50,092 nt of DNA, from the NCBI GenBank assembly GCA_030589945.1, contig JAUUZN010000010.1, positions 1-50,092 of the forward strand, written 5' to 3'. The notes below the pieces were generated by a model. The model was not told where the DNA came from. It did not search any database and worked only from the letters and a program-made list of their open reading frames with translations. The stretch comes from Gammaproteobacteria bacterium (GTDB lineage: Bacteria > Pseudomonadota > Gammaproteobacteria > Enterobacterales > GCA-2746155). Numbering within the stretch: position 1 is the stretch's first letter; each line of letters begins with the position of its first letter. Positions 48,991 through 50,092 of this stretch are shown piece by piece. The position numbers and the translations under genes are program-made.

Positions 48991-49971
48991 GTGTCGATAC
49001 AAATAGGTCCATATCAACTTAAAAACAACCTCATTCTTGCCCCAATGGCGGGTGTAACCGATCGCCCTTTTCGACAGTTATGCAAGGACTTAGGTGCTGC
49101 TACGGCAGTGAGCGAAATGGTCTCTTCTAATCCATTATTGAGAAATACTCGCAAAAGCTTGTTAAGAATTGATCATGAGGGCGAGACTGGCTTACGTTGG
49201 GTGCAAATAGCTGGTTCAGAACCTGAAATGCTTGCTGCTGCTGCCATTTATAATGTTGAGCAGGGTGCTGAAATTATTGATATCAATATGGGCTGCCCAG
49301 CAAAAAAAGTTTGTAGAAAGTCAGCAGGCTCAGCATTACTTGCAGACGAGGGATTAGTTGCTGAAATATGTCAGCAAGTTGTCTCTGCAGTGGATGTACC
49401 GGTGACGCTTAAAATTAGAACGGGCGTTGATGAAGCTCATAAAAATGCTGTAAAAATTGCAAGTATTGCAGAACAGTCTGGTATTTGTGCTCTGACAATT
49501 CACGGTCGAACTAGAGAAGCAAAATTTACTGGTAACGCTGAATATAGAACCATTCGAGCGGTCAGAGATTCAACAAACATAACCCTTATCGCTAACGGTG
49601 ATATTGACTCCCCAGAAAAAGCGCTTGATGTGCTCAAACAAACGAATGTAGATGGATTGATGATCGGCAGGGCTGCTCAAGGTAATCCTTGGATATTCCA
49701 ACAAATTAATCACTTCTTAGAAACGGGTTCGAGACTTCAGGCGATAGAAACCTCAGAAATTGTAAAAATTATGATTCGCCACATTTCTCAATTACATGAA
49801 TTCTACGGCGAGCAGCAAGGTGTGAGAGTCGCTAGAAAACACGTGGGTTGGTATTTAAAATCATCAAGCCCAGACTTTATCAAATATTTTAATCAAATTC
49901 AGGGACCTAATGGACAATTAATTGCCATAGATTCATGGTTTAACAAACAACGATTAACAGAGGTAGGTTAA
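48991..49971 (+). CDS. dusB: tRNA-dihydrouridine synthase B
   Basis: This is a 326-residue FMN enzyme with a TIM barrel. It has the N-terminal IQIGPYQLKNNLILAPM, MAGVTDRPFRQL, the MGCPAKKVCRKSAGSAL loop with the catalytic Cys, and LTIHGRTREAKFTG and IGRAAQGNPWIF. It reduces a uridine in the tRNA D-loop (U17 for DusB). I prefer GTG at 48991 as start because it aligns with the E. coli N-terminus; an in-frame ATG at 48916 would add 25 non-conserved residues and has a poorly spaced ribosome binding site. It is followed 52 bases later by the probable fis gene, the classical dusB-fis operon. Confidence 0.95.
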   Translation: MSIQIGPYQLKNNLILAPMAGVTDRPFRQLCKDLGAATAVSEMVSSNPLLRNTRKSLLRIDHEGETGLRWVQIAGSEPEMLAAAAIYNVEQGAEIIDINMGCPAKKVCRKSAGSALLADEGLVAEICQQVVSAVDVPVTLKIRTGVDEAHKNAVKIASIAEQSGICALTIHGRTREAKFTGNAEYRTIRAVRDSTNITLIANGDIDSPEKALDVLKQTNVDGLMIGRAAQGNPWIFQQINHFLETGSRLQAIETSEIVKIMIRHISQLHEFYGEQQGVRVARKHVGWYLKSSSPDFIKYFNQIQGPNGQLIAIDSWFNKQRLTEVG

Positions 49972-50023
49972 GTCACTTAGCCAACGTTTTAAACTTTAAT
50001 TTTAACCTTTACGGAAAACAATT

Positions 50024-50092
50024 ATGACAGTACTAGTGCCAAACGATTCCTTAGAATCAAATCCACAAGAATTTAATCAAAATGATCAGATA
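50024..50092 (+). CDS. fis: Probable Fis DNA-binding protein, 5' end only
   Basis: An ATG at 50024 opens a frame of 23 codons (MTVLVPNDSLESN and on) that runs off the window. ACGGAAAACA lies upstream as a weak ribosome binding site. The visible residues are the variable N-terminus and do not identify the protein. The call rests on position directly after dusB, where fis is almost universal in gammaproteobacteria. Confidence 0.6.
   Translation, partial: MTVLVPNDSLESNPQEFNQNDQI

Overview
The window is about 50 kb of a low-GC gammaproteobacterial chromosome. It is almost entirely a conserved housekeeping backbone, with one accessory patch at its left edge. The gene order ubiE-ubiJ-ubiB-tatABC, hslVU, argS-priA-rpmE-ponA, pilMNOPQ-aroKB, and the run dsbD, aroQ, accBC, prmA, dusB, fis resembles Pseudomonas and related Pseudomonadales/Cellvibrionales. 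AT-rich spacers and low GC point to a free-living, possibly marine relative, but the genus cannot be fixed from sequence alone. No tRNA, rRNA, CRISPR array or insertion sequence was recognised.

Positions 1-3824 are the accessory patch. Two orphan Rhs C-terminal cassettes begin with the same 150-bp piece of Rhs core (17-166 and 2417-2566), which differs at eight sites, all synonymous. Each then diverges completely into its own C-terminal domain plus a small downstream gene of immunity type. Cassette 1 (membrane-type toxin, polytopic immunity protein) is broken by a frameshift. Cassette 2 (soluble toxin-like C-terminus, soluble immunity candidate) is intact. A HigB/HigA-type toxin-antitoxin pair with a palindromic operator lies between them.

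Positions 4052-5476 (+) hold a proline iminopeptidase and dtd. Positions 5509-20060 (-) hold, in transcription order, priA, argS, a SPOR protein, hslVU, ubiE-ubiJ-ubiB, a HIT protein, tatABC-tatD and an MFS-PlsC fusion. Good promoters are visible for hslVU (sigma-32 type) and ubiE (sigma-70 type). rpmE (+) and the class A penicillin-binding protein (-) follow.

Positions 23542-36287 (+) hold the type IV pilus assembly operon pilMNOPQ, aroK-aroB, an ATPase-SPOR protein in the damX position, hemE, a YheT-type hydrolase, and a Tat-leader small subunit with a GMC oxidoreductase. A PilZ gene (-), coaD (+), the groESL operon with a sigma-32-type promoter (-) and fxsA (-) come next.

Positions 40182-49971 hold an unusual CutA with a long acidic extension, dsbD, an exported SAM-methyltransferase-like protein (-), aroQ, accB-accC, prmA, a DUF3426 zinc-ribbon membrane protein with a long EEET tract, and dusB. 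The first 23 codons of a probable fis run off the right end.

Functional links inside the window: the Tat translocase probably exports the Tat-leader/GMC pair; PilZ, PilMNOPQ and PBP1A/SPOR proteins belong to the envelope and pilus; AroK, AroB and AroQ serve the shikimate pathway; AccB/AccC supply malonyl-CoA, while UbiE/J/B make ubiquinone.
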